Source: Dactylis glomerata (taxonomy: Eukaryota; Streptophyta; Magnoliopsida; Poales; Poaceae). Taken from it: DNA of 64,000 nucleotides. Position numbers and translations under genes: made by a program. Positions 24,201 through 35,798 of this stretch are shown here, piece after piece. A model generated the notes under the pieces. It was not told the DNA's origin. It worked only from the letters and a program-made list of their open reading frames with translations, and searched no databases. How positions within the stretch are numbered: the stretch's first letter is position 1; every line of letters starts with the position of its first letter. The stretch covers positions 434,001-498,000 of the forward strand of contig QXEO01000433.1 of the NCBI GenBank assembly GCA_007115705.1. Direction: 5' to 3'.

Positions 24201-25776
24201 TAGATGTTCTAAGGATTCCATCGGTATATTATTTGTTATTTTTGGACCTACAGATCGAAAGATATGAAATTCTAAGGATTTGGATTAGATCTGGTTTCAA
24301 ACTTATATTTGAATCGAGTTTAAATCGTGAGCCGACACGTGGCAGCTTCTGATTGCACGGTACCGGTTCGTTTGGATCGGGGTCGTGGGCCGTTAGATTT
24401 AAAGTGATCTGGACAGATTAGATCGTCCAGTACCGGTTCGTTAAGTGATCTGTCTGGGGCGTTAGATCTTGATCGGACGGTTCACAGAGATGAGGAGGGG
24501 AGCTCACTGTGAGGCTAGGGTTTCCGTCGCCGGCGATGAGGTCACGGCGCAGATGTGGACGCCGGCGGTGCTTCCGGTGGTTCCCCGAGGCGAAGGAGAC
24601 TCGGACGAAGTGCAGCTGGGTATGGGAAGTTCGAGAGCGTGGACGGCGTGGTCGATTGCTTCCCAGAGCGTCGACGGGGTACGGCCGGAGGTGCTCAAGG
24701 CGGCGGCGAGCTTCGGGTTAGCTCCGGTGCGTTGGTTCTCTGTGTGGAAATACGAGAAGAAAAGTCAGGGAGGTGCGCCAGGAGGAGAGGAAGAGGATAG
24801 GAGAGAAGAGAGAGGGCGGGGCTCACTGGCAAGGGTCGGAATCGGCCGGAGATGCCTGCAGTTGTGCGGACCTCCGACGAGAAATTTGGGCGGCCTGGCG
24901 GCCCGATTCGAGGAGAGGCGGGGAGAGAAGTGAGAGGAGGGGGCGGGGTACTTATAGGCATGGTCTTGATGGCCATTACTCGCGAGAAATCAACGCGGGG
25001 GGGGGGGGGGGGGGGGTTACTCCGGCGACCATTTCCAGAAACGGAGAGAGAGGGAGAAGATTGCGAGGGGAGGGAGATGACATGTGGGGTCCACCTGTCA
25101 GCGTTGGGAGGAGAGGACGCCGGTACCCTTTCGGGATGGCCTGTTGCTGGGTCTCGGGCCGAATCTGGGGCTGGGCCGAAAGGCTTCCCCGGGTCCATTT
25201 CTAATTTTATTTCTTCTTTTCTCTTTTTCCCTTTTCTGATTTCTGATTTCTTTCATAACTTTTGCAAATTTGGTTCAAATTGCTTCAAGCCAACTTTGTA
25301 AGGTTTATAAAATCCCAAGCAACAATTCAGAACAGTACAAACATGTTTTCATTCCCAAAGCAAGATTTTTAATAAAAGGTCTTAATCGAAATCTAATGGC
25401 TTTGCTTGCATAAAATAATAAAAAAGAGTTTGAACTCGATTCTTTCTAAAATAATAGTTTATAAAATAATGATTGAGAACACACCCAATTATGGTTTGAA
25501 AATAAGCAACCCATATTGAATAAAGCAAATTTTGTAAAACAATCTTTTGCAAGCAAGCTTGCATAAAGCTGATTAAGAGCAAGAAAATAATATTTTGATT
25601 CTTGATTTTCCTCTAAGAGGTTCCTTAAGAAAATAATAGAAAGTTTAAAATGGTTTTCTAATACAGCTTTCAAATGGACTCAAAAGTTCTAAATTTTTGT
25701 GAATAATCAATCAACACAAGCAAAATAAAAACAAAAAAATTTCCCCCAAAATTTGATAAAATCTTGGGATGTTACA
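21204..25776 (-). repeat. Solo LTR (4573 bp), LARD/Sukkula-like
   Basis: The repeat runs from TGTAACGCCCC to GGGATGTTACA and is flanked by perfect CTAGC duplications, with no internal domain, so it is a solo LTR left by recombination. It is related to the LTR at 2963-6148. A TATA box CCTATAAG lies on the minus strand at 24951-24958 in a GC-rich promoter region (24480-25190). Overlapping open frames there on both strands (about 140-165 codons) show no family motif and I treat them as non-coding. A two-copy tandem block (CAGCAACTACACAATG.) lies at about 22180-22255. The remainder is A/T-rich and I see nothing coding in it. Confidence 0.9.
24997..25016 (+). repeat. Homopolymer of 20 G
   Basis: An uninterrupted run of G lies just upstream (minus sense: downstream) of the solo-LTR TATA box. 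Its length is unreliable in most sequencing methods. Confidence 0.85.
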
Positions 25777-25781
25777 CTAGC
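25777..25781. repeat. TSD CTAGC, right of solo LTR
   Basis: Matches 21199-21203. Confidence 0.92.
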
Positions 25782-25836
25782 TTAACGGGCCTCAGGGGTA
25801 CACAAGTAATGGGCTCCATTATCTATAACCTTGTCA

Positions 25837-27102
25837 GTAGCCCCTGAGATTCTACCAGAATTGCAGATTCGGGTTGAATCTCAAATCTTCATATCTTCGA
25901 TTTGGTCAATCTTCGACTTCTTCTTTTCCCTGCATTCAATTAAACAATTTTAATGATGTTATCTTGCAAGGGGTTTTGGTTAACAATCCTGATAGCTCTA
26001 ACAGATAAAGAGGTCAGTTAACTGCCGGAGCAGATACTTGTCACCTACTTCAAACTCAATCCCCTTGGACTTGAGTCTAGGACCTGGTCTAACCCATTCT
26101 TTTGCCGCATTTAGGACTTACAAAGAAAGAGTTCCAGTAGTTCTCAGGGTACCCGTGCATCCACCAGGATTTTCTTCGTGTCATAGACACAGAAAGTTAC
26201 TAGCAGAGCGTATCCAGGTGCGTATACTAGGCCACACAGGATGGATCCTAGGGTCTTACCTTCATGATCTATTTCAATCATGGCATTCAAGTTTTGTCAC
26301 GATGACGCAACTCAAGAATCATATATTTCAATGGTTTCAGCCTTGTTTGACTGTTTCAATACTGAAAATCTTTGGGTTGTCCAACTTTTGACTAATATGA
26401 ATTCCCTCCCGATGGTAGTAACATCACTATACAAATTTTCTTTCGCCTTCTTTATTATTCCTGGAAACTAAAATTTCATCGGGTGCGCGACCAGCGCTCC
26501 CGATGGTAGTAGCCCCCGAGGCTATAGTCGAAAAATGTTTTGAGTATAGGCTCAAGTAAACTTTTTCCTTGCATCTTTCTCATAGCTGCTTGTTTTGCTC
26601 AATAATATCGTCGGCTGCGCGCCCAGCGCTCCCGGTGGTAGTAGCCCCCGAGGCTATAGTCGAAGATATTTTTGGGTATAGACTCAAAGACAAGTTTTCC
26701 TTCACTGGTGCCTTGTATTTCTCGTTTAATATTTTTCAGGTACTTTGATCAGTACCAATGAGTAGAATAGCACTCGAGGCTATTGCTGAATTTCCTATGG
26801 GTAGCCATGATCATTGAATTGTATCCTCACGTCAGTGAGAGAGTCATTTTGTGTGTGATTTGACTGGACGCTGACCATTGCGCGTGGGCAGCACAGTAAT
26901 TTTATAGTTTTTCTGCCCATTAGTGGGCTTACCGCTTCCGCTTCTTGCGCCACGTCTCAGCTCACGTTCCTTTCATAGGAAGCTTTATAAGGGTGAGGCT
27001 TTGGTTTCTACTGTTTACCAGTTCTTTGTTCTTCTGCCACCACCATTACTGCATCTTCCTTGAGCTCCTGAGCTTCCTCACAGCCCCCGAGCGCACCTCC
27101 TC
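25837..27102 (+). other. Leader of TatB antisense gene 1 with repeat units
   Basis: The stretch begins with the PPT complement and holds about four spaced units of roughly 130 bp; the two best read GGTAGTAGCCCCCGAGGCTA... at 26506 and 26638, and a decayed one lies at about 26765. A TATA-like TTTATAAG at 26984-26991 lies about 110 bp before the coding region. No open frame of note is present. Confidence 0.7.
26984..26991 (+). promoter_or_regulatory. TATA-like box of TatB antisense gene 1
   Basis: TTTATAAG stands between the repeat units and the first exon, at the place equivalent to TATATATA in TatD (36745-36752). Confidence 0.6.
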
Positions 27103-28322
27103 CATGTGCCCATAAAGAGAGTCGCTCACAAGGAACCGTTGACGAAGAAGAGGGAAAACACGGCGACCAGCTAGGTGCCTTCTGAGTTTGAAGAATCTGA
27201 TCTTACCAAGGCTCAGAGGGACGGGTTTCTCATCGGAGGGGAGCAGGTCGTCTTCCCCAGCACCAAATGCATCCACAAGCCCCCGAGCGGCTATCAGGTG
27301 ATGTTTCTTGCCTTCCTCCTCCGTGGTCTTTGTCTTCCTGTCCACGAATTTCTTCGTGGGCTTCTCTTTGTTTACGGCATGTAGCTTCACCAGCTCACGC
27401 CAAATTCTATCTTACACATCGCCTGTTTTATCACTCTCTGTGAATCTTTCCCGTGGGTCGAACCCCATTGGATTCTTTGGAAATTCCTTTTCCGCCTCCG
27501 CCCTAGTGTCTCTTTTTCTAAAAACCCTGAGCTGGGCGGGGCTGTTGTGTCTGTGCGTGCCAGGGCGCATTATCTAGAATTTAGCATGGTTGCCTCAGTT
27601 CAAGGGTGGAAGAAGAAATGGTTCTACATGAAGGACCAGAAGACTGCTTCCTCTGACAAATTTGGGATTACCCCCTTTGATGCAAACAAAAATCTGACAA
27701 AGCTGACATCATGGGATTCCCCTCCCACGGAAGCTGAGATCGAAGACATCAAGCCTCTGCTGACTCGTATTTAGAGTCTGAAGAGCGCAGCTGGAGGCGC
27801 AGTAACGGGGACGCAACTCATGGCATTCTTCCTGTAGAGGCGCATTCAGCCTCTCCAAGCTCGTGTCTCAAGACTGTGGTCGTATCCTGGCTCGGAAGAT
27901 CCTCCTCGAGTTTCCAAGGAGGACCTAGAGAAAAAGGGTCTCGATAAACGAGTGAGGGATTTGACTACTCTCACAAAGGAGAACGAGATCCCAGCTTTGA
28001 TAGCTAATTTCTTTGACTCCACTCATCCTTTACCCGCGGTATGTGCTTTGTAACTTGTCTATGTCAACTTCTTATTTCTTCGCCTTCTTGTGGTTTTCTT
28101 TTGTTAACTAACAGTTTTGCGACTGATTCATTTGTAGGGCCACCAATTTTTGGTTTCTCGTCCTCCTCTTCTAGAGGAGGGGCCAATTCAGGCGGATCCT
28201 GCCTCTGCTGCTTCTGAAGCCCCCGAGGCCGACGAAGGCCAGGACGGAGATGATGCCAAGGTTTCTCGAGAAGAGAGCAGCTCCACTTTGTCGCCTCCTC
28301 CTGCTATTTCTAAAGAGCCAAG
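27103..28322 (+). pseudogene. TatB antisense gene 1 (PF04195-like), 5' exons
   Basis: Exon 1 (about 27103-28038) carries the PF04195-like region: GYQVMFLAFLLRGLCLPVHEF, then LLFVYGM and LTPNSILHIACFITLCESF, then GWKKKWFYMKD. The donor is GCG|GTATGT at 28039 and the acceptor TTTGTAG precedes exon 2 at 28138. In-frame stops occur at about 27172 (TAG), 27382 (TAG), 27772 (TAG) and 27836 (TAG). No in-frame ATG is clear at the start. Exon 2 is interrupted at 28322 by SabB and continues at 58097 in the same frame once SabB and one CCAAG copy are ignored. Function of the family is unknown. Confidence 0.75.
28318..28322. repeat. TSD CCAAG, left of SabB
   Basis: Identical to 58092-58096. The TatB exon reads on in frame across the two copies when one is removed. 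Confidence 0.93.
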
Positions 28323-30005
28323 TGATACGTCTCAAACGTATCTATAATTTTTGATGCACCATGCTTGTTTTTACACCATTTGCTTAGTGTTTCGTTACAC
28401 TTCGTGGCATTTTTATGCATTTTCTGGAACTAACCTATTAACGAGATGCCATAGTATCAGTTCCCTGTTTTCTGCTGTTTTTGTGTTTCAGAAAAGTTAC
28501 ACAGGAAATATTCTCGAAATTGGACGAAACAAAAGCCAAACATCCAGAAATTCACCGAAGCTTCCAGAGAACCAAAGAGGAGACAGAGTGGGGCCACAGG
28601 CCGCCCACACAACTGGGCGGCGTGGCCCAGGGCTAGGCCATGCCCCCTATGTGTGTGGCCGCCTCGGTCCACTTCTGACGATGCCCCTTCGCCTATAAAG
28701 ACCCCCCGACGGGAAAAACCTAAACACCCGATCACTTTTCCAGAAACATATCGCGATCCACCGCCGTCATCGACCCGAGATCGGGAGGGTCCAAAAGCTC
28801 TTCTCGGCACCCTGCTGGAGAGGGGAATCGCCACCGGAGGTCTTCTTCATCGCCATGCTTGCCTCCGGCGCGATGAGTGAGTAGTCTACCTTGGACTATG
28901 GGTCCATAGCAGTAGCTAGATGGTTGTCTTCTCCACCAAGTGCTTCATGTTTAGATCTCGTGAGCTGCCTTACATGATCGAGATCACCGTTATGTAATTC
29001 TACATGTTGTGTTTGTTGGGATCCGATGAATATTGGTGTTATGATTGAGTTGATGTACTGAATATTATCTTATGTTATCTCTATGTTGTTTATGATCTTG
29101 CATGCTCTCCGTTGTTAGTAGCTATCTTGGCCGAGTAGTTGCCAGTGACTCCAAGAGGGGGTATTTATGCTCGATAGTTGGGTTCATGCCTCTATTTAAT
29201 GTGGGGGAGTGACAGAAACCTCTAAGGTTGTAGATGTGTTGTTGCCACTAGGGAGAAAACAACATTCATATGCTCAAGGGCATATGCTTTGTTTACATTA
29301 CACACTTTGCTTAATGCAGTTATCTGTTGTTCGCAACTTAATACTTGTGGAGTTCTCGGATTGATTCGCCACAAGTGGATTATTAGTCATAGATGCAGTT
29401 GGATGGCGGTCTATATATCTTGTTGTAATGCCCAGAGTAAATCTCATAGTGATCCTCTCGACATATGCACGTTGTCTTTATTCTATCAATTGCCCAACTG
29501 TAATTTGTTTACCCAGCATGTGTTATTTTATCTTATGGAGAGACACCACTAGTGAACTGTGGACCCCGGTCCTATTTCCATTATATTGCTATCACCTGTT
29601 TACTTTACTCGCACTGTTTATTTTACTCGCATACTACTATTGCTTTCCACTCAATACGCTCATACCCTTTGTTTCAAGCAAACCGGTGAGATTGACAACC
29701 TCATCATAAGTTGGGAACGAAGTATTTGGTTGTGTTGTGTGCAGGTTCCACATTGCTACTAGTTGAAGACGTGCTAACAAGATATCGTTAACGACGCCCT
29801 TGTTGGAGTGTCACTAGGCTAGCAAGCATCACCTTCTGGAGTATTGGCTTTTTCCTACTGGATTGATAACCTTGGTTTCATAACTGAGGGAAAACTTGCT
29901 GCTATATTCATCAAACCTTCTCTTGGGGTTTCCAACTGGCCGGTCATTTACTTCATCAACTACACGCCAACAAGTTCTCTGGCACCATTCATCACCGCGC
30001 CATCA
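28323..30005 (+). repeat. SabB 5' LTR
   Basis: Begins TGATACGTCTC and ends GCCATCA. TATA box CTATAAAG at 28693-28700. Differences from the 3' LTR are concentrated in the first 430 bp, mostly C/T and G/A. Confidence 0.92.
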
Positions 30006-30015
30006 ACAAGTTTTC

Positions 30016-30034
30016 TGGCGTTGTTGCCGGGGAA
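30016..30034 (+). other. SabB primer-binding site
   Basis: TGGCGTTGTTGCCGGGGAA starts 11 bp after the LTR end. It resembles the site TGGCGCCGTTGCCGGGGA common in this group. Confidence 0.78.
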
Positions 30035-30190
30035 AAAGAATACTTCTGCAAGGGGAGTTTCGCTCGCACATCCTTTACTTTGTTTTAAGTTTTACTTTAC
30101 TTTATTTTTACTTGCATCATTTTATAAAAAATACAAAAAAATTAGTTTCCTTATAGTTGTTTCTACTTGTCCGCTTTTAGTCTTGTTAGA

Positions 30191-30911
30191 ATGAGTAATC
30201 CTGAAGTTGAAGTTCATACTTTTAAGCAACAAGGGGGAGAGATCTTGAAAGATGCTTGGTACCGTATTAGCAATTCTCATCATGGGTGTACGAAAAAGCA
30301 TTCTACTATGATCCTCCTTAGAAATTTGTATGTTGGTATAACTAGTTGGTATAGGTACGTTCTTGATACTCTTGCAGGAGGTAATTTTCTGGGTACTCCC
30401 ACTCTTGAAGCATGCACTTTAATTGAAACTTTAGTGGGAGTACCACCTATTCATGTTGTTAAAACTGAGGTCACTTTGGAGGAAGTTTTAGAAAAGCTTA
30501 GCTCTTTAGAAAAAAGTTTGCCAAATATCCTTGATAATGCTAGCCGTGTTAATGAATTGATAGAAAGTATCGGTAAGAGAATCACCGTTTTAGAGGCTAG
30601 CACTACTCTTGATAGTCAAATCCTTAGGATTGGGAAACTGGAGGAATCTATGGAAACTTTAAGTTCAATTTTCTCTTCTCTTAAGTTTAAGAAGGAGAAA
30701 GCTTTTGTTGGAAAAGAGCAAAAAATTTATGTATGTTCCCAAGGTGTCTGTGCCTAAACCGCAGCATGTTTTTAAGATTGGTAAGACTTTTAGTTCCACT
30801 AAGAGTGACTTCCAGGTTGAATCATCTTCGGGAACCTCTAAAGTTCCTAGTATGGTAAGTGGTGATCTTGAGGAAACAGTTGATCTTAATGCCTCTTTCG
30901 AAAATACTTGA
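30191..30911 (+). pseudogene. SabB gag-like protein
   Basis: A frame opens at ATG 30191 and runs to 30757; the following part (30705-30911) is in another frame, so a frameshift lies near 30705-30725, at an A-rich run. The protein is about 240 residues if the shift is ignored, with W-R-I and S-W-Y-R-Y segments at the front and a long K/E/L/S-rich coiled-coil-like part. It resembles short gag-like proteins of Sabrina-type non-autonomous elements. No zinc knuckle is visible. It would help packaging in trans if expressed. Assignment to Gag rests on position and look only. Confidence 0.55.
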
Positions 30912-33530
30912 GTTCCACCTTTCTGCGCCTAGCTCAAAGGCCTTAAAGAAAAGCACTCTTGGGAGATAACCCAATGTTTTTACTTTCAGTTATTTTTCTT
31001 TTATTTGAGTCTTGGAAGTTATTACTACTGTAATAACCTCTCCTTATCATTTTTATTTCGTTTTTGTGCCAAGAGAAGCCTCTAATTTGAGTGAGGTAAG
31101 ATTTGGGGATGTTGCTGTCCTGAAACAGTTTTCGGTGCTGCACCATAGAAATTCGTGAAAATTCTCTGTATATCTTTTGGACCTGCAATTTCTTGTGCAT
31201 ATGCCCCAGGTTATATTCAAACTTTCATTAGTTGAACACTTGTTGATTTGAGCAACAGAAAACCCTCTAAAAATTCGACCTTTGTCAGCTGTTCTGTTTT
31301 GACAGATTTCTACCAATATTTGTGTTTGCCGCTTGATCGCTTTCTTTTTGAGTTCTTTTGATCACGGAACTTTTGGGGAAGTTGCTACAGTAGTATATTC
31401 TTTATATGTGGTGGTTTTGAGTTGAAACCTGAAGCAAAAAGAGGTTGATTCAATGTTATGCTTACACTAATCTTGCTAATAGATTTGTGTTTAGTTTTGT
31501 ATGAAGGAATTTTTCAAGTGTAGGGATCGGAGAATGATGAGATGAGTTGAAGAATGGACAAAAGCTCAAGCTTGGGGATGCCCATGTCACCCCAGGAAAT
31601 ATCCAAGAGGTACAAGCATCAAAGCTTGGGGATGCCCCCGAGGCACCCCTTCTTCATCGGCAAAAATCAGGTCACCTTTCAACACACTATATTTTTATTG
31701 CTTCATGCACTATGCGTTTTTCTTGGAGCGTCAGTTGCTTTAGTTTTCATTTTGTTTAGTTTTGTTTGCTGCAATAAATTGTTGGACCCCAACAAATTCC
31801 TTTTGGAGAAATTGTCTTGCTTTTCATTTGCCAAGAACACTCCGTTTTTCACTCTTATCGTTTCAACGGGTGTTCTCTTTTTCTAGAACTCCGTTTAGCT
31901 TTCGATTTTTGCATTGATTTGTGTTCAGATCTTGCTACAACTTTTTATAAAGGTGTATTTTGACCTCTGGTCCATGTTGGTTTTCATCAAAAGAGTTATT
32001 TCAAAGAAAAGTTTGAATGGTGTTGGAAAAGAGAAAAAGCTTTATGCAAAAAAAAAGTGGTACAAGAAGGAGCTTGTGTAGACTGCGGCCTAGGCTTTTG
32101 CATGTCGTGCTTGATGTATTTTTGATAGTATGCTTAGTGGTTTGGCTGTAGCATGACTTGTCTCAAATGATTGAGATTGCTTAATGAGCCTTTGAAAAAA
32201 ATCATGCGTTGTTTTAATTATTTGGAAGCATTATTTTGGTTTTCTCCTTGATGCTTTATTTGGGTTTACTTGGCGCATGCTCACACATGTTAGACTCATA
32301 CAAAGTCATCATTGCCTCTATAATCATTTAGTTTTTGACTTTTTATGCCATCTTATGCTTCTTTTAATGTCACTTTGTCGCTCTGCATGATTATGGCCGT
32401 TATTGCTCTCTTAGTTGGTCGCTCCGAGTCTTTTGCTAGCCCTCATTTTGTACTGAGTATGAGCTCTACTCGTGCATCCAACTCCTAAAAACCAAGTTGT
32501 TCCAATGTGTCCACCATACATACCTATTAGCAATTTGCTATTCCAAAGTACATTTGACTTGCTTTTATCTATCCTTCAAATTAAACTCTTTTTGGTGTTA
32601 TGCGAAAATTGGTCAGTAAAGCTCTCACGAACCCGATGGCACACTTTACTTTTCTCATTCTTAAAAATTTGACATTGTGGCTCTCTTATGTTGAGTTGTT
32701 ATGCTTGCAAGTTGTAAGTTGGAAATTAGCCCAACCATGCCGTCATGGGGCAAGCTTTCAACATTGCACTTCTTATTTGAGTTGATATCGTGATCTTTTG
32801 TTTATGGATACTCGTGTTGTGAAATAATTTGGGAATCTTGCGGGATCATGGAGTTTGTATATGTGTTAGAGAAACGTCTAGGCCGCTAATCTAAGCCATG
32901 CATAATTCATGGTGGAAATTTACAGCATGCCCATAGTGAATATCCAACGACGCATCTCACAATAAAAAGCTGTACCAATGGTAAATAAAACAGATGTTGA
33001 GGTGTTCATTGTCTGTTTGTCCTATCATTTTGATGTGGGCTTGTTCCATGTCATCGGGCATGGAAGTACCCTATTGGCGGTTCTCGATGATACGTGTATA
33101 CTTACAATGACAAGAGCTTGCTTGGGACTCTAAGTCGAGTAGCATGAGGTTTGGGTATTCGTACTTCATGGGACATGAGGTTTTCAACTGATGATTTGTC
33201 AAGCATATGCATCATAAGTGTATTCGCATTAACTTTAACCATTCAAGATGCCTATGATGGGGGCAATGAGAGCTCAAAGCTAGTAAGTACCATAATTTTT
33301 GAAGGTTTATAAAACTTGCAATCACTGCTTTCCTCCGCGAAGGGCATTTCTTTTACTTTTATGTTGAGTCACCACCTTCTATCTTTATGCACCGTCTAAG
33401 AGAGCATAGTTGTCATTCTGAGTATATTGTGCATTGTCCCAAAGTTTTCATTGATTGATTCATGATGTTGGTTTCACTTGTTCTTAAATTACTTGTATCT
33501 AATCGCCCTCTTAAAACTTGAAGGTGTCCT
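30912..33530 (+). other. Non-coding internal region of SabB
   Basis: A/T-rich sequence starts with CACTCTTGGGAGATAACCCAATG, a stretch usual after the gag-like frame in Sabrina-type elements. I see no coding motif on either strand over 2.6 kb. TatC interrupts it at 33530 and it resumes at 56302. Confidence 0.7.
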
Positions 33531-34429
33531 TGTCGATGGATTTCGTGTCGCAAGAACACGGGGTACCACGCGACGGACCCAAAGATTCGAACACAGGGGG
33601 CTGAACATGTGAGATCTAGGATCGCAGCGAAGCACGGTGACGGAAGCCTCGAGTCATCGAACGCACTACGCACTACAGAGAGAGACACCGAGCTTTACCC
33701 AGGTTCAGGGCCCTCGTGGTGAGGTAAAACCCCTACTTCCTGCCTTCTTGTATTGCAGCGCGACACCTCGCGAGGAGTACAAGGTCTTGGCTACAAAGCT
33801 CTAGCTGGCCAGAGGTTGAAGAACCTGCGTGCCCAGCTAGCAGCCTAAAGAAGATGAAGATCCGATCCCCTCTAAGGGGTGGCCTCCCCCTCCCTTTATA
33901 GCGCCAAGGTCCTCCTTCCCCTTATCTTCTTGGGGAAGGGGTTGCCACACACGGCCAAGGAGGGTGGACAGCTGTAGACTACACTCTTCTGTAGACATGG
34001 TCTTCGTAGGGTAGTGGCGCCGGTCCACGGGAGTGGGTGGAGGAGGCTGACGTCCTCCTCTGGCGCCCTGCACCGTCCACGCTATTTTTAGGGGGTGGCC
34101 AACAACCACTGTGCCGCTTTGGGCAGGCACAGCGAAAGTTGGTCTCCTCCCTATCGGGGGTAGCGTGGGCGGTACGCGGTCTTCCGTCCGTTATCTTCTT
34201 GCTCTGCACGCAAACATGCCGAGCTGACATGGGCGTGCTTCCTCTCCTCACCAGCAGGGGCTCGTGAGGAGGTCTTCTGGTCCTTAGCAGTTTTGGTCGT
34301 CGTTCTCCTCACGAGGCGCCTCCTCGTGAGGGTCTTCTCCGCAGCTTGGGTCGTTGATTCTGAAGATGGGCCGATGACGTGGCCCAGGAGCAGGTGGACC
34401 GGGATACCCCGGTATCCAGAACACTGACA
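33531..34429 (-). repeat. TatC 3' LTR
   Basis: Begins TGTCGATGG and ends CACTGACA, followed by GTAGCCCCCGG, the complement of the PPT. TATA box CTATAAAG on the minus strand at 33894-33901. A hairpin with 10-bp arms lies at 34307-34316 and 34322-34331 (CCTCACGAGG / CCTCGTGAGG). Confidence 0.92.
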
Positions 34430-34806
34430 GTAGCCCCCGGGAGCCCGGCCCGCGAACGCGCCCTCTTGAGGAAGCGAAGGGCCGGGGGCCCCCAAAGCTG
34501 CTGGGCCCTCCAACAGCACGCGTTAACCGCGCGGTCAGAGGACCATGTGAAGAGGCAGAGGCTGCGGACGCGTGGCGCGGCCGCAGCTGGCGAGACGAAA
34601 CGGCGGGCGACGCTACAGTCTCCGAGGCATCAAACCATCATAATGATGCGTCGCTTGACTGCGGAGCGCTACGCCAACGCTTCGATTCCAGCGCAGGGAT
34701 TTGACGCATCGACGCCGGATGACCCCCTTAAATAGATCCTCCTCGAGACCTCCGACACTTCACCTCCTTCCTCCAATGCCATTTCTGCTTCCACGCCCCT
34801 GAGCTC
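34430..34806 (+). promoter_or_regulatory. Leader and TATA box of the TatC antisense gene
   Basis: The leader begins with the PPT complement GTAGCCCCCGG. TTAAATA at 34728-34734 lies 73 bp before the ATG, a good TATA position for a short 5' UTR rich in CT (CTCCTC, CTTCACCTCC). Confidence 0.65.
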
Positions 34807-35571
34807 ATGGATCCTTCCAACTCCTCCGCCGCCGCTGGATCGAGCTCTGGAGCGAAACGCCGTGGGCGTCCCCCGGGCAGTGGGAATAAGGTGAAGATCC
34901 CAGCCCGATGGACGCCCGGCGCCGGCGGCCCCCTCCGCATTAGCGCGCCGAGGCAGGACGAGGCGAGCCGCGCCGCCACAGGGGCCTCCGGCGCTCTGAC
35001 CCTTAGGGGTCCTGCAGCTGGCGGCGCCCTGAACTCGTTGTCGCCGCTGGCGGCGGCGCCCGCTCCCCGTGCTCCGGGGAGTGTTGACCGGGCGCTCCGG
35101 GAGGTGGCGGCCGCCCTGGGCCCTCTTCCTCCTGCTGCAGATCCTCCGGCTCCGCCGGAGAACGGAGTGGTTGCCACTCCGCGCCACCTACCGGCGGCGA
35201 TGCTGGGACCCCTCATCAGCCCAGGGTCCCGCTTCCTGGAGCTCCTTGTCGTCGTCGACGCCCCGGGCTTCAACTCCCTCCGGCTGCCCGACGCCGTGCG
35301 GAGGGTGGTTTACGCCCCCGGCGCGGCTGCCGGGGAGATCGCCCTGGGGGAGCAGAGCAGGCCAGATCTCTTCTGGCCTATGGACATCCTCCTCGGAGTG
35401 GGCGGCAACGCCGTCCTCTCCGGCCGCTGGAGGGCCTTCGCCCTCGGCCATCGCCTCCGCGTCGGCGACCACCTCCTCTTCCGCTTCAAGCTGGGGACGC
35501 TGGAGGCTACGGTGCGGATCTTCACCGCCGGTGGCGTCCGCCGCACCTACCCCCAGCCCGCGGCGCAGTGA
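34807..35571 (+). CDS. Antisense AT-hook and B3-like DNA-binding protein of TatC
   Basis: An intact intronless frame of 254 codons. Residues 17-24 (KRRGRPPG) form an AT-hook with the RGRP core, which binds the DNA minor groove. Residues 44-130 are A/P-rich linker. Residues about 143-239 fit the plant B3 fold: FLELLVVVDAPGF...LRLPDAV, then EIALGEQ..DLFWPMDILL, then SGRWRAFALGHRLRVGDHLLF and TVRIF. The W..F...H.L..GD...F series is the B3 signature. B3 domains bind short sequences in the major groove, so the product is probably a nuclear DNA-binding protein. It lies antisense to the genomic RNA, between pol and the 3' LTR, with its own TATA-like box. Overlapping open frames on the other strand reflect high GC. 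The B3 call is by pattern, not by search. Confidence 0.72.
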   Translation: MDPSNSSAAAGSSSGAKRRGRPPGSGNKVKIPARWTPGAGGPLRISAPRQDEASRAATGASGALTLRGPAAGGALNSLSPLAAAPAPRAPGSVDRALREVAAALGPLPPAADPPAPPENGVVATPRHLPAAMLGPLISPGSRFLELLVVVDAPGFNSLRLPDAVRRVVYAPGAAAGEIALGEQSRPDLFWPMDILLGVGGNAVLSGRWRAFALGHRLRVGDHLLFRFKLGTLEATVRIFTAGGVRRTYPQPAAQ

Positions 35572-35798
35572 AGAGGAGGTCCTGGCGCGGTAGTCTTCTG
35601 GGGAGGGGGGCTAGTCTCCTCCCCTCTTTTGTCGCGTAGTCCTCGCCGGCGGGGTATGCCCCGCCGTGCTTTTGTTCCTCCCTGTAATGGGATTATATCA
35701 ATGAAGTCCGCTTTTTAGCTGTCCTGCATTTCGCTTCTTATCGCTCTTCATAGTCCTGGTCATTCGCACGCTCGAGAGCCCTGATGAGCTGTTGGCGT
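35572..35798. other. Spacer of TatC between antisense gene and TatD
   Basis: A short 3' region of the B3-like gene; AATGGGATTATATCAATGAAG near 35685 could serve as polyadenylation context. It continues after TatD at 48603. Confidence 0.5.
35794..35798. repeat. TSD GGCGT, left of TatD
   Basis: Identical to 48598-48602. Confidence 0.93.

Larger units (their letters stand above)
20925..25836 (-). repeat. TatB 3' LTR, split by a solo LTR
   Basis: The inner end is fixed at 25836 (CCTTGTCA followed by GTAGCCCCTGAG, the complement of the PPT). The outer end is near 20925-20928 (TGATGAGG or TGAGG). After removing the solo LTR and one TSD copy the LTR is only about 334 bp. TATATATAG at 21099-21107 is a TATA box usable on the minus strand. 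The partner LTR is outside the window, so the outer end is not confirmed. Confidence 0.7.

Noticed and set aside
24469..25301. Open frames of 143-167 codons in the solo LTR
   Set aside because: Same reason; the region holds the minus-strand TATA box and a G run, and no frame shows a known domain.
33837..34267. Open frames inside the TatC LTR, repeated at 55708-56099
   Set aside because: They are present because the LTR is duplicated; no motif and overlapping in several frames.
34728..35273. Minus-strand frames of 172-181 codons over the B3-like gene
   Set aside because: GC-driven shadows; the plus frame has TATA box, start context and B3 pattern.
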